DNA from: Streptomyces olivaceus
GTDB taxonomy: Bacteria > Actinomycetota > Actinomycetes > Streptomycetales > Streptomycetaceae
Direction of reading: 5' to 3'
Length of the DNA stretch: 64,000 nt
NCBI RefSeq assembly: GCF_000721235.1
Contig: NZ_JOFH01000013.1
Span: 62,001 to 126,000 of the forward strand
The notes below the pieces were generated by a model, which was not told the origin of the DNA, did not search any database, and was given only the letters and a program-made list of their open reading frames with translations. The translations under genes were made by a program, and so were the position numbers. Position 1 is the first letter of the stretch; every line of letters starts with the position of its first letter. Shown here one piece after another: positions 1 through 8,826 of this stretch.

Positions 1-1905
1 GGCACCCGCGACCTGCGCAAACTCTCCGGACTGGGACGCCGGCTGCCCGCCGTGTGCGCCGTCGCCGTGCTCGCCGGGGCGTCCATGGCGGCCGTACCGC
101 CGCTGCTCGGCTTCGCCGCCAAGGAGGCCGCCTTCCAGACGCTCCTGGACGGGAGTACCGGCGACCGCTGGGCGCTCGCCGCGGCCGTCGCCGGCTCGGC
201 CCTGACCACCGCCTACACCCTGCGCTACCTCTGGGGCGCCTTCGCCCGCAAGCCCGGCGTCCCCGACACCGGCGTGCACCCCGTGCCGGCCGCCTTCCTC
301 GCGCCGCCCGCCGTGCTGGCCCTGGCCTGCCTCGTCCTCGGGCCCGGCGTGCCGTGGCTCCAGGACCTCCTCGGCGCCTACGCCGCGCAGTTCCCCGCGC
401 CCGACCACCCGTACCACCTCGCGCTGTGGCACGGGGTGGGCCTCGCGCTCGGCCTGTCCGCCGCGGCCTGGGCGGGCGGTGTCCTGCTCTTCCTCGCCTC
501 GGGTCCCGTCCTGCGGGTCGGCCACGCGCTCGCCCTGCGCTCCGCCGACCGCGTCTTCGGAGGGATGCTGCTCGCCCTGGAGCGGACCGCCCTGCAGTGC
601 ACCGGACTCGTGCAGCGCGGCTCGCTGCCGGCCTACCTCGTGACGACCATGAGCGTGGTCCTCGCCGGGCAGATCGCCGTGCTCGTCGTGGACGAACCCT
701 GGACCGGCACCCCCGCCCCGCGGCTGTGGGACCACCCCACCCAGGCCGGAGTCGCCCTGCTCACCTGCGCCGTGGCCCTGCTGTGCCTGGGCGTGCGGCG
801 CCGGATGAAGGCCGTCGTCCTCGCCGGCCTCACCGGTTACGGCACCGCGCTCCTGTTCGTCGCGCAGGGCGCGCCCGACCTGGCGCTGACCCAGTTCTGC
901 GTGGAGACCGTCTCGATGATCGTCTACGTCCTGGTGCTGCGCCGCATGCCGGTGTACTTCGAGGAGAACTTCAGCCGGTGGCGGCGCCTCATGCGGATGC
1001 CGGTGGCGCTCGCGGGCGGGGCCGCCGTCGCCGTCGTCCTGTGGATCATGGCGGGGCACCGCCGGGCGGAGAGCGCGGGAGCGGCGATGGTCGAGGAGAC
1101 CGCGCACCACGGGCTGAAGGACGTCGTCGCCACGATCCTCGTCGACCTGCGCGCCTGGGACACCATGGGGGAGTCCGCGGTGCTCGCCGCCGCCGCGGTC
1201 GGTGTCACCAGCCTCATCTACCTGCACCGCCGCACCGACGCCGCGGAGCAGCCCGTACTGCCGCTGCCCGGCGACCACCCGCACGCCGCCCTGCGCACCG
1301 GCGACGAGCCGGGCACCGCACCGCCCACCGCACCGCGCACCGCCTGGCAGGCGAGCAGGTCCGAGTCGGCGGGCCTGCCCAGCGGCGACGAGGGGGCGCC
1401 GGAGCGGACCTGGCTCGCCGCCAGCGCCACCCTCGCCCCCGAGCGCCGCTCCCTCGTCCTGGAAGTGGTGGCCCGTCTCATCTTCCATCCCGTCCTCGTG
1501 CTCTCCGTCTACCTGCTGCTGTGCGCGGAGAACCTGCCGGGCGGCGGCTTCGTCGCGGGCCTGACCGCCGGCGTCGCCTTCATCGCCCGCTACCTCGCCG
1601 GCGGGCGGCACGAACTGGCCGACGCCGTGCGCTTCAAGGCGGGCCTGTTCACCGGCCTCGGCCTCTTCCTGTCCACCGCGACCGCGCTGGGCGGCCTGGG
1701 CGAGGGCACCGTGCTGCACGGCTGGACCTGGCACGGCCACCTGCCCGTGTGGGGCGACGCCCACCTGTCCACCGCCGTCCTCTTCGACTGCGGCGTCTAC
1801 CTCCTCGTGCTCGGCGTGGTCCTGGACATCGTGCGGGCCCTCGGCGCCCGGATCGACCGTCAGATCGAACGGGCCGCACCGCGCCCGGAGGAGGGCCGCG
1901 CATGA
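1..1905 (+). CDS. mrpA: Na+/H+ antiporter subunit A/B fusion (MrpA C-terminal part plus MrpB), 5' truncated by window edge
   Basis: This is the C-terminal 634 residues of a Mrp/Mnh cation/H+ antiporter large subunit, in frame from base 1, so the real start lies outside the window. Several hydrophobic segments are followed by the DUF4040/MbhD-like block (GLTGYGTALLFVAQGAPDLA, near residue 275). A hydrophilic linker of about 60 residues follows. The last ~150 residues are an MnhB domain (FHPVLVLSVYLLLCAENLPG). MrpA-MrpB fusion is usual in actinobacteria. The complex sits in the cytoplasmic membrane and exchanges Na+ for H+. The stop overlaps the mrpC start (ATGA), so subunits A to G form one translationally coupled operon. 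Confidence 0.9.
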   Translation, partial: GTRDLRKLSGLGRRLPAVCAVAVLAGASMAAVPPLLGFAAKEAAFQTLLDGSTGDRWALAAAVAGSALTTAYTLRYLWGAFARKPGVPDTGVHPVPAAFLAPPAVLALACLVLGPGVPWLQDLLGAYAAQFPAPDHPYHLALWHGVGLALGLSAAAWAGGVLLFLASGPVLRVGHALALRSADRVFGGMLLALERTALQCTGLVQRGSLPAYLVTTMSVVLAGQIAVLVVDEPWTGTPAPRLWDHPTQAGVALLTCAVALLCLGVRRRMKAVVLAGLTGYGTALLFVAQGAPDLALTQFCVETVSMIVYVLVLRRMPVYFEENFSRWRRLMRMPVALAGGAAVAVVLWIMAGHRRAESAGAAMVEETAHHGLKDVVATILVDLRAWDTMGESAVLAAAAVGVTSLIYLHRRTDAAEQPVLPLPGDHPHAALRTGDEPGTAPPTAPRTAWQASRSESAGLPSGDEGAPERTWLAASATLAPERRSLVLEVVARLIFHPVLVLSVYLLLCAENLPGGGFVAGLTAGVAFIARYLAGGRHELADAVRFKAGLFTGLGLFLSTATALGGLGEGTVLHGWTWHGHLPVWGDAHLSTAVLFDCGVYLLVLGVVLDIVRALGARIDRQIERAAPRPEEGRA

Positions 1906-2666
1906 CCGTCAGCCTCTCCCTGCTGGTGGCCGCCGCCGTCCTCAACGCCGTCGGCGCCACCCTGCTGCTGACCCGGTCCCTGACCCGGATCCTGCTCGGC
2001 GCCGTCGTCCTCGGCAACGGCGTCAACCTGCTGGTCCTCGCCGCCACCGGCAGTGCGGGCGACGCACCGCTGCTCTACCCGCACATCATCCGCAACCGCG
2101 TCACCGACCCCCTGCCCCAGGCCATCGCCCTGACCGCGATCGTCATCACCCTCGCCACCACCGCGTTCCTGCTCGCCATGGCCTACCGCAGCCACCAGGT
2201 CACCGGCTCCGACGAGATCAGCGACGACACCGAGGACCGGCAGGTCGCCCTGCGCGCCGAGTTCCTCGACCGGCGCGGCGAACTGCGCGACCGCTACCGC
2301 GAGGCCCGCGCCGAGGACGGCGGCGCCGATCCGGAGCAGCGCGCCCGCTACCGCGCCGCACGCAAACGGCTGCGCAGGCGGGTCCGCGAGGAACGCGCCT
2401 ACCAGGCCCGCGCCAACGACGTGTCCGGCAACCTCTGGAACGACATCCTCGGCGCCGACCCCGAGGACTACCGGGAGGGGCGGGAACTGGGCTCCACCGA
2501 CGCGGCCGGACGCCCCGGACCCGCACCCGCCCGCATCGCCGGACCCTCCAACGACCCCGAGGAGACCGGCCGCGAGCCCGACTCCCGGCCCGGCGAGGAC
2601 ACCGGCCACGCGCCGCCCGACCAGCCCGACGACCCCCGGGGCGCCGGCACGGAAGGAACCAGGTGA
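1902..2666 (+). CDS. mrpC: Na+/H+ antiporter subunit C (MrpC) with long hydrophilic tail
   Basis: Membrane subunit of the Mrp antiporter, homologous to NuoK of respiratory complex I. The first ~110 residues contain three transmembrane helices and the typical segment VLGNGVNLLVLAATG. The remaining ~140 residues are highly charged, rich in Arg, Glu and Asp, ending in a Gly/Pro/Asp-rich tail. MrpC is usually about 110-180 aa, so this 254-aa version carries an unusual cytoplasmic extension. The ATG at 1902 overlaps the upstream stop and the end overlaps the mrpD GTG. The tail has no motif I recognise. Confidence 0.85.
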   Translation: MTVSLSLLVAAAVLNAVGATLLLTRSLTRILLGAVVLGNGVNLLVLAATGSAGDAPLLYPHIIRNRVTDPLPQAIALTAIVITLATTAFLLAMAYRSHQVTGSDEISDDTEDRQVALRAEFLDRRGELRDRYREARAEDGGADPEQRARYRAARKRLRRRVREERAYQARANDVSGNLWNDILGADPEDYREGRELGSTDAAGRPGPAPARIAGPSNDPEETGREPDSRPGEDTGHAPPDQPDDPRGAGTEGTR

Positions 2667-4345
2667 ACGCGCTCGTCCCGCTCCCCGTCCTGCTGCCCCT
2701 GTGCGTCACGGGCCTGAAGCTGGTCATCGGCCCCCGGCTCCACCGGTTCCAGCGCTTCATCAGCCTCGCCGTGCTCGGCGCGGTCCTCGTGCTCTCCGTC
2801 CTCCTCATGGTCGCCGCCGACCGCCACGGCCCGCTCAGCGTGCACCTCGGCGACTTCGCGCCGCCGGTCGGCATCACCCTCGTCGCCGACCGGCTGTCGG
2901 GCCTGATGCTCACCGTCTCCAGCGCCGTCACGCTGCTCGTCCTCGTGTACTCCCTCGGCCAGGGCATGGCCGACCGCGACGACCAGGCACCGGTCGGCGT
3001 CTTCCACCCCGCCTACCTCATCCTCGTGGCGGGCGTCTCCTGCACCTTCCTCGCCGGCGACCTCGTCAACCTCTACGTCGGCTTCGAGATCATGCTCGTC
3101 GCCAGCTTCGTCCTGCTCACCATCGGCGGCACCGCCACCCGGATCCGGGCCGGGTCGACGTACGTGATCATCTCGCTCTTCTCCTCCGGGCTCTTCCTGG
3201 TCGCCATCGCCATGACCTACGCCGTCGCGGGCACCGTGAACTTCGCCCAGCTCGCCGGGCGGCTGCAGGAGGTGCCGATCGGGGTGCGCACCCTGCTGGA
3301 GGCCATGCTGCTGACGGTCTTCGCGATCAAGGCGGCGGTGTTCCCGCTCGCGGCCTGGCTGCCCGACTCCTACCCGACCGCACCCGCCCCGGTCACCGCG
3401 GTCTTCGCCGGGCTGCTGACCAAGGTCGGGGTGTACTCGATGCTGCGCACCCAGACCCTGCTCTTCCCCGGCCACCGCCTCGGCGACCTGCTGATGCTCG
3501 CCGCGCTCGCCTCCATGGCCGTCGGCATCCTCGGCGCCGTCGCCCAGACCGACCTCAAACGGGTGCTGTCCTTCACCCTCATCAGCCACATCGGCTACAT
3601 GGTCTTCGGCATCGGACTCGCGGGACGGGGCTCGATCGGCGGGGCGATCGTCTACGTGGCCCACCACATCACCGTGCAGACCACCCTCTTCCTGGTCGCC
3701 GGACTCATCGAGCGGCGCGACGGCACGACGGAACTCACCCGCCTCGGCGGCCTGGCGAAGTCGGCGCCGCTGCTCGCCGTGCTGTTCTTCGTGCCCGCCA
3801 TGAACCTCGCCGGCATCCCGCCGCTGTCCGGGTTCATCGGCAAACTCGGCCTGATGCGGGCGGGCGTCGACGCGGGCGGCGGCTGGGCCTGGGCGCTGGT
3901 CGCCGGGTCCGCCGCCACCAGCCTGCTCACCCTGTACGTCATGGCGAAGGTGTGGAACCTCGCGTTCTGGCGCGACGCGCCGCCCGGGGCCGAGGCGGAG
4001 GGCGTGGTGCTGGAGTCCGCGGAGGATGACGAGCCGGGCGACGACGAGGACGCCGAAGGGGCCGGGGCGGCCGGGGGCGGCGGAACATCCGGTTCCGGAA
4101 AGGCGACCGGCTCCGGCAGCGGACTGCCCGTGCCCGCGGGCGCCGTGGTCTCCGCGGGCTTCCTCGGCCAGTCCATCACGACGACCAAGCGACTGCCCTG
4201 GCCCATGCTGGCGGCCACCGGCGTCGCCGTCGCGCTCGGCCTGTCGTACACCGTGCTCGGCGGCCCCCTCACCACCTTCACCCAGGCCGCCGCCGCCGAA
4301 CTCCTCGCCCGCACCCCCTACATCGAGGCGGTGCTCGGCCGGTGA
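2663..4345 (+). CDS. mrpD: Na+/H+ antiporter subunit D (MrpD)
   Basis: Ion-translocating membrane subunit related to NuoM/NuoN (proton_antipo_M family), 560 aa. Characteristic segments include NLYVGFEIMLVASFVLLTIG (near 140), AAWLPDSYPTAPAPVTAVFA (near 230) and LKRVLSFTLISHIGYMVFG (near 300), covering the conserved charged residues of this family. Between the last two helices lies an acidic, then Gly/Ser-rich loop of ~60 residues (about 440-500) absent from typical MrpD. GTG start at 2663 overlaps the mrpC stop; the stop overlaps the mrpE start. Confidence 0.9.
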   Translation: MNALVPLPVLLPLCVTGLKLVIGPRLHRFQRFISLAVLGAVLVLSVLLMVAADRHGPLSVHLGDFAPPVGITLVADRLSGLMLTVSSAVTLLVLVYSLGQGMADRDDQAPVGVFHPAYLILVAGVSCTFLAGDLVNLYVGFEIMLVASFVLLTIGGTATRIRAGSTYVIISLFSSGLFLVAIAMTYAVAGTVNFAQLAGRLQEVPIGVRTLLEAMLLTVFAIKAAVFPLAAWLPDSYPTAPAPVTAVFAGLLTKVGVYSMLRTQTLLFPGHRLGDLLMLAALASMAVGILGAVAQTDLKRVLSFTLISHIGYMVFGIGLAGRGSIGGAIVYVAHHITVQTTLFLVAGLIERRDGTTELTRLGGLAKSAPLLAVLFFVPAMNLAGIPPLSGFIGKLGLMRAGVDAGGGWAWALVAGSAATSLLTLYVMAKVWNLAFWRDAPPGAEAEGVVLESAEDDEPGDDEDAEGAGAAGGGGTSGSGKATGSGSGLPVPAGAVVSAGFLGQSITTTKRLPWPMLAATGVAVALGLSYTVLGGPLTTFTQAAAAELLARTPYIEAVLGR

Positions 4346-4941
4346 GCAACCTCTTCCGCGACCGTTCGCCCTACAGCTGGTCCTTCCGCGTGGGCCGCGG
4401 CCGGCGCGTGCTCGACCTCCCGCTCGTCGGCTGGCTCACGGTCATCTGGATCCTGCTGTGGGGCACCCCGTCCTGGGCCAACCTCGTCAACGGGATCATC
4501 GTCGCGGTCTGCCTGTGCCTGGCCTTCCCGCTGCCCGCCGTGGACATCGGCCTGCGGCTGCGGCCGGTGGGCATCCTGCGGCTCGGCGCCTACCTGCTGT
4601 ACGACATGTTCTCCTCCAGCGTCGAGGTCACCCGGCAGATCTTCGCCAAGGGCCCCTACCACGCCGCGGTCGTGGCCGTACCCCTGCGGGTGCGCAGCGA
4701 CCTGATGCTGACGGCCACCGCCGTCGCCGTCTCCAACGTCCCCGGCGGCTCCGTGATCGAGGTGCGCCGGGCGACGGCCACCCTGTTCCTGCACGTCCTC
4801 GACGCGGCCAACCCCGGCGAGATCGAGGGCGCCAGGGAGCGGGTCTGGCGCATGGAGGAACTCGTCGCCCGCGCCCTGGGCACCGCGGAGGACATCGCCG
4901 ACGCCGCCCGTCCCGTACCGGAAGGGGAACCCCCGTCGTGA
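4342..4941 (+). CDS. mrpE: Na+/H+ antiporter subunit E (MrpE)
   Basis: Small accessory membrane subunit of the Mrp antiporter, 199 aa. Two hydrophobic helices lie near residues 30-70. The typical region with LLYDMFSSSVEVTRQI and ATAVAVSNVPGGSVIEV follows, matching the MNHE family. The GTG start at 4342 overlaps the mrpD stop (GTGA) and its own stop overlaps the next GTG, so translation is coupled. MrpE is needed for assembly of the hetero-oligomer rather than for ion transport itself; that statement is family knowledge. Confidence 0.88.
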   Translation: MSNLFRDRSPYSWSFRVGRGRRVLDLPLVGWLTVIWILLWGTPSWANLVNGIIVAVCLCLAFPLPAVDIGLRLRPVGILRLGAYLLYDMFSSSVEVTRQIFAKGPYHAAVVAVPLRVRSDLMLTATAVAVSNVPGGSVIEVRRATATLFLHVLDAANPGEIEGARERVWRMEELVARALGTAEDIADAARPVPEGEPPS

Positions 4942-5255
4942 CCACCCTCGACGCCGTCGAAGAGGCCATGCTGAGCGCCGCGCTCGTGATGATCCTCGCC
5001 GCAGGCGCCCTGCTGCTGTACCGGATCTGGTACGGCCCCTCGATGCTGGACCGCGCCGTCGCCCTGGACGTGGCCGCCGCGCTCATCATCGCGGGCATCG
5101 GCGTCAAGGCCGCCCACGACCGCGACTCCTTCTACTTCCCCGTGATGCTGGTGCTCGCCTTCCTCGGCTTCACCGGCTCGGTGGGCATCGCCCGCTTCAT
5201 CGCGGTCCGCGACCGGCCCGCCGTGCGGCCCGGCGGCGAGCAGGACCACCGGTGA
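4938..5255 (+). CDS. mrpF: Na+/H+ antiporter subunit F (MrpF)
   Basis: A 105-aa protein with three transmembrane helices and the MrpF/PhaF signature around YRIWYGPSMLDRAVALD, which includes the conserved Arg and Asp. The start is set by the GTG at 4938 overlapping the mrpE stop. A much longer open frame upstream is a shadow of mrpD/mrpE and was not used. The end overlaps the mrpG GTG. It acts in the cytoplasmic membrane as part of the antiporter complex. Confidence 0.88.
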   Translation: MTTLDAVEEAMLSAALVMILAAGALLLYRIWYGPSMLDRAVALDVAAALIIAGIGVKAAHDRDSFYFPVMLVLAFLGFTGSVGIARFIAVRDRPAVRPGGEQDHR

Positions 5256-5623
5256 ACGCCCTGGCCCGGGCCGCGGACCTGGTCGGGACGGTGCTGCTGC
5301 TGCTCGGCTGCCTGCAGTGCCTGCTCGGCGTGATCGGGATGCTCCGCTTCCCCGACGTGCTCTCCCGCAGCCACGCCGCCACCAAACCGCAGACCCTCGG
5401 CATGCTCCTCGTCCTCGTCGGGGTCGCGCTGAGACTGCGCCACGGCACCGACGTCGGCACCCTCGCGCTCATCGCCTTCTTCCAGTTCCTCACCAGCCCG
5501 GTCGCCTCCCACCTGGTGGCCCGCTCCGCCTACCGCACCGGGCAGACGGGGTCCGGGGGCCTGCTCAGGGACGACCTGGACCCGCAGCTGAGCGACGGGG
5601 ACGGGGCGGGCGAGCGGCCGTAG
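5252..5623 (+). CDS. mrpG: Na+/H+ antiporter subunit G (MrpG)
   Basis: Last gene of the operon, 123 aa, three predicted transmembrane helices and the MnhG/PhaG hallmark GVIGMLRFPDVLSRSHAATK near residue 30. GTG start at 5252 overlaps the mrpF stop. The polar C-terminal ~25 residues are Gly/Asp-rich and probably cytoplasmic. With mrpA/B, C, D, E and F this gives the full seven-subunit set, apart from the cut N terminus of MrpA. Confidence 0.88.
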   Translation: MNALARAADLVGTVLLLLGCLQCLLGVIGMLRFPDVLSRSHAATKPQTLGMLLVLVGVALRLRHGTDVGTLALIAFFQFLTSPVASHLVARSAYRTGQTGSGGLLRDDLDPQLSDGDGAGERP

Positions 5624-5653
5624 CCGCGTCGACCCCGCCCCGGCCCCGGGTGT

Positions 5654-6190
5654 TCAGACCACGCAGCCCGCGTGGGCCAGCGCCTGCTTCAGGAGCGCCC
5701 CGTGCCCGCCGGGCATCTCGCTGCGCACCGCCTCGGACAGCGCCTCCCGCGGATCGAACCAGACCAGGTCGAGCGCGTCCTGGCGCGGCCGGCAGTCACC
5801 GGTGACCGGCACGACGTAGGCGAGGGAGACCGCGTGCTGGCGCGGGTCGTGGTACGGAGTGACGCCGTGCGTCGGGAAGTACTCGGCCACCGTGAACGGC
5901 TGGAGCGAGGGCGGCACCCGGGGCAGCGCCACCGGGCCGAGGTCCTTCTCCAGGTGCCGCAGCAGGGCGTCCCGTACCCGCTCGTGGTGCAGCACCCGGC
6001 CGGAGACCAGCGTCCGGCTGACCGTCCCGTCGGGCCCGATGCGCAGGAGCAGGCCGACGCTGGTGACTTCGCCACTGTCGTCGACGCGTACGGGCACCGC
6101 CTCGACGTACAGGATCGGCATGCGGGCGCGCGCCATCTCCAGCTCGTCGGTCGTCAGCCAGCCCGGCGTGGTTTCGGTCATGTCAGACAT
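5654..6190 (-). CDS. DUF4916 / NUDIX-hydrolase-like protein
   Basis: A 178-aa soluble protein of the actinobacterial DUF4916 family, annotated by some resources as NUDIX-like. Visible blocks are GWLTTDELEMARARMPILYVEAVPV near the N terminus (shown here only as a landmark), GRVLHHERVRDALLRHLEKDLGP in the middle, and a C-terminal WFDPREALSE. A strict NUDIX box is not visible, so hydrolase activity is uncertain. ATG at 6190 lies six bases after a TATGAT -10 box, suggesting leaderless translation; a second in-frame ATG at 6181 is an alternative start. It converges on mrpG with a 30-bp gap. Confidence 0.7.
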   Translation of the reverse strand: MSDMTETTPGWLTTDELEMARARMPILYVEAVPVRVDDSGEVTSVGLLLRIGPDGTVSRTLVSGRVLHHERVRDALLRHLEKDLGPVALPRVPPSLQPFTVAEYFPTHGVTPYHDPRQHAVSLAYVVPVTGDCRPRQDALDLVWFDPREALSEAVRSEMPGGHGALLKQALAHAGCVV

Positions 6191-6196
6191 CGCTTG

Positions 6197-6202
6197 ATCA
6201 TA
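6197..6202 (-). promoter_or_regulatory. -10 box TATGAT upstream of the DUF4916 gene
   Basis: On the minus strand the hexamer TATGAT ends six bases before the ATG at 6190, in an AT-richer patch unusual for this GC-rich region. The spacing fits a leaderless transcript starting at or next to the start codon. No convincing -35 box is visible. Confidence 0.45.
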
Positions 6203-6261
6203 CTTTCAGCCGTACGTTCTTCCCGGGCGGCGCTCCGGGACTGTGACCCGTCCCACCCCGC

Positions 6262-7407
6262 TCAGCCGTCGTCCAGCAGCCCTCCGGGCAGCCGGTAGAC
6301 CCGGCGGGCGTTGTCCCGCCCGGCCCAGCGTGCCAGGCGCAGCGCGTCCGGCAGGGACAGTTCGTCGGCGTCCAGCCGCTCCTGCAGCAGGTCGGCCAGC
6401 CCCTGCCGGAAGGCCAGCGCACCCAGGTGGTGGAACTCGGCCGCACCATAGGCGTCGGAGCTGTACAGCAGCTTGCGGAACGGGGTGATCTCCAGCGCCT
6501 CGGCGAGGACGGCGCCCGCCCGGGCGGGGCCGACGTGGTGCAGGGCGAGCCCCACGTCCAGATACACCCGCTCGAAGACCGCCGACAGGTAGGCAGCCCG
6601 GCGCTGGTAGGGCCAGCAGTGCAGCAGCAGGACCGGGATCGTGCCGGCGATCAGGCGCAGCCAGTCCGTCAGCAGGGCGGGATCCGCCCGGTGCAGGCGG
6701 ATGTCGCCGTCGCCGAACCCCGTGTGCAGTTGCAGCGGCCGTCCGAGGTCCACGGCGGTCCACAGCAGGTGCCGCACGAGCACCGGTTCGTCGAGCCGGC
6801 CGCCGCGGGCGAGCCAGCGCGAGGCGGCCGCGGTGACCTCGGCGGGCGAGGGGCGGGCCGGGTCCAGATCGAGGCCGGTGCGGTAGGCCGCCACGGACTT
6901 GACCCCCACCACGCCCGGCCTTCGCACCGCCTCCCAGGCGGCCGTGCGGAACGCGCGCGCGTACGCGTCCGGCTCCACGCCGTCCGCCGCCACCGCCTCC
7001 GCAATCCCCTCCAGCCGCACCACCTCGTACGCCGTCGCGTCCGCCGCCCGCGCCAGCTCGGCCGGACCGGTCACGCGGTGCGGGGCGTACCCCGTGTCCA
7101 CGCAGAACACGCCCGTGCCCGCCGCCCGCAGGAACCGCCGGTTCACCTCGGCGGCGCCCAGATCGGCCCGCCGGGCCAGGTAGACGTCCGGGGGCGTGTG
7201 GCGCGGCAGGTTCAGCAGGGGAGCGCAGTGCCGGCGCACGGCGACGCCGACGGGGCTGTCGAAGGGGGACATGCCGGGCCACGCCTCGCCCTCGGTCAGC
7301 AGCGACTCGAAGCCCGCGCGGTCCAGGTCGTCGGTGACGGCGCCGTGGCAGTGGTGGTCCACCAGCTCCAGCGCGGCGAGCCGCTCGTGGACGGGTCCGG
7401 CCGCCAC
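6262..7407 (-). CDS. Amidohydrolase family protein (TIM-barrel metal-dependent hydrolase)
   Basis: A 381-aa protein of the amidohydrolase_2 family. It carries the N-terminal metal motif VDHHCHG (HxH, near residue 16), a Lys in GVVGVKSVAAYR (near 165), LQLHTGFGDGDI (near 225), LLLHCWPYQRR (near 260) and the late aspartate in LLYSSDAYG (near 318), the expected order of metal and catalytic residues. Similar proteins resemble the amidohydrolase half of FluG, but the substrate cannot be read from sequence. GTG start at 7407 lies one base after the stop of a small upstream frame, consistent with co-transcription. Confidence 0.8.
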   Translation of the reverse strand: MAAGPVHERLAALELVDHHCHGAVTDDLDRAGFESLLTEGEAWPGMSPFDSPVGVAVRRHCAPLLNLPRHTPPDVYLARRADLGAAEVNRRFLRAAGTGVFCVDTGYAPHRVTGPAELARAADATAYEVVRLEGIAEAVAADGVEPDAYARAFRTAAWEAVRRPGVVGVKSVAAYRTGLDLDPARPSPAEVTAAASRWLARGGRLDEPVLVRHLLWTAVDLGRPLQLHTGFGDGDIRLHRADPALLTDWLRLIAGTIPVLLLHCWPYQRRAAYLSAVFERVYLDVGLALHHVGPARAGAVLAEALEITPFRKLLYSSDAYGAAEFHHLGALAFRQGLADLLQERLDADELSLPDALRLARWAGRDNARRVYRLPGGLLDDG

Positions 7408-7408
7408 G

Positions 7409-7615
7409 TCAGTACGTCCAGCGGTGGGCAGCCGCCACCCCGTCGTCGTCCAACCCCTCGGCCGCCCCGGCCTCCCCGAGCCGTACGGCGGTCACCGCGC
7501 CGGCCGGCCCCGGTCCCGACGCCCTTCGCCGCACGGTGAGGCCGGGATGGCGGACGTCCGCGGCCCGCTCGACGTCACCGGGGCATCTACGGGGCACGGG
7601 GTCGCTCTCGCTCAC
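7409..7615 (-). CDS. Small hypothetical protein, 68 aa
   Basis: A short frame starting with MSESDPVPRRCPGD and ending one base before the amidohydrolase start, on the same strand. The spacing suggests translational coupling. It has no transmembrane segment or recognisable domain, and composition alone does not prove it is coding. It could instead be leader sequence of the amidohydrolase mRNA. Confidence 0.35.
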   Translation of the reverse strand: MSESDPVPRRCPGDVERAADVRHPGLTVRRRASGPGPAGAVTAVRLGEAGAAEGLDDDGVAAAHRWTY

Positions 7616-7995
7616 GTACCGGCTCCTTCAGGCGTGCGTGGCCGTCCGACGCGCCCCATTGTGCCGTCCGTTGATCACGCTGTCCGGGTTTCGCCGGATG
7701 TGCACACGACGCGGTGAACGCCGGGCGGGAACGCTTCTGCGGATGTCAGTCCACGTCGCCGGGGAGCGGAGCGGGGGTGCCGCCGTCCAGGCCGCCGCCG
7801 GTCACGGTGAGCGCGGAGGTGCCGACGCGTACGCGAAATCGGGCCACCGACTCCGTCGGCGGCCCGTCATGGAACTTCGAGGCTAGCCAACCCCTCCACC
7901 AGCGAGGAGTCCAAGACCGCGGCGGGTGACCCGGGCCAGATCGCCACCGACGTTCTGGCCTGCGTCACCCAGCGCTGACGATATCCGCGCAGCTC
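7616..7995. other. Intergenic stretch, no supported gene
   Basis: About 380 bases between the small frame and the secreted-protein gene. Codon-position GC bias is weak compared with neighbours and no open frame shows a family match. On the plus strand, near 7880-7977, a short frame ending ATDVLACVTQR then stop looks like a possible decayed gene end, but I cannot assign it. It may also hold the promoter for the minus-strand genes at 7615. Confidence 0.4.
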
Positions 7996-8454
7996 CTACA
8001 TGCAGGCGCCGGAGAACCCGTTGTCGACGGTCCGATACAACGGAAACCTCATGGCGGAGTAGGTGTCGGGGCCGTACTCGCCGTCTATCTTGATTCGGTG
8101 CTCCGCCTGAACAGCGCGTACCGCTGCCCGGGTGGCGCTCCCGTAGATCCAGTCGACCTCAAGATCAGGGATGTTGTTGTAGCAACGGTTGATCGCCTGC
8201 TGAAGCGCTTTGACTCCCTCGCCTGTGGTTCCGTAGGCCATCCAGCAGTAGTAGTTGGAGCCGTTGCCCTTGTAGTACCTAGGCAGGTAGAGATACCGCC
8301 CGCTGGGGGTGTTCGGCGCTGCCGTCGTGATCGTGGCACTGTTGCACTCGGGGGTGGCGGCAGAGGCAGGGCTCGCGGTCAAACCAACCAGAAGCGTCGA
8401 GATCACGCCGATGACGGCACTGATGGCGCCGACCTTGAAACGGTTTCTGTTCAC
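7996..8454 (-). CDS. Secreted peptidoglycan-binding-domain protein
   Basis: A 152-aa exported protein. Starting at the GTG at 8454, which is preceded by GGAG five bases upstream, it has a basic start (MNRNRFK), a hydrophobic core and an ASPASA-A signal-peptidase site near residue 33. The mature part contains a PG_binding_1-like repeat (EGVKALQQAINRC ... SATRAAVRAVQAEHRIKIDG ... YGPDTYSAM), as in cell-wall-associated small proteins of streptomycetes. Two cysteines of the mature domain and a C-terminal Cys may form disulfides. An upstream ATG at 8502 is possible but would put a non-signal extension in front. No neighbour shares an operon with it. Confidence 0.75.
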   Translation of the reverse strand: MNRNRFKVGAISAVIGVISTLLVGLTASPASAATPECNSATITTAAPNTPSGRYLYLPRYYKGNGSNYYCWMAYGTTGEGVKALQQAINRCYNNIPDLEVDWIYGSATRAAVRAVQAEHRIKIDGEYGPDTYSAMRFPLYRTVDNGFSGACM

Positions 8455-8826
8455 GGTTCTCCAGTTCGTAGGTAGCTGACAACGAGACTGCGGCATCGGC
8501 ACGACGTCCGGCCACGGCTGACGCGGAAGTGGCCTCGTCCCGGGACGTCCCGCTCGCTGACCTGCTGAAACGTTGCCCGCCGAGTCACTGTGGCGGGACG
8601 CTGTTCGCTACAGCTGATGCACAATGAGGCCGGACCATGGGGGTCCGGGCAGAACCTGCGGCCTGCGCGAGATGGCGCGCAGGTGACTCCCCCTTCTCCT
8701 GCGGGTGAGGTCGTGCGCGACCGCCATGGCCGGTGTCAGCCCAGCAGTGGTCGACCCCCAGTACGCAGACAGCCCCGGTGCCGACGGGCGCCGGGGCTGT
8801 CTGCGGTGGTCTGTGGTGCGGCGTGG
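8455..8826. other. Intergenic stretch holding a hairpin and the secreted-protein promoter
   Basis: Between two minus-strand genes. The 5' side should contain the promoter of the secreted peptidoglycan-binding protein; no clear -10/-35 pair is visible. The other side carries the long hairpin at 8764-8805. I see no coding sequence with family support here. Confidence 0.5.
8764..8805 (-). terminator. Strong hairpin terminator after the methyltransferase gene
   Basis: Perfect 15-bp arms (CGCAGACAGCCCCGG and its complement) with a short inner extension, placed 22 bases after the stop of the minus-strand methyltransferase gene. A U-run is missing, as is common for streptomycete terminators. Confidence 0.75.

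Noticed and set aside
7741..7929. Short plus-strand frames in the 7.6-8.0 kb gap
   Set aside because: Poor codon bias, no similarity and no ribosome site; reported only as an intergenic stretch.
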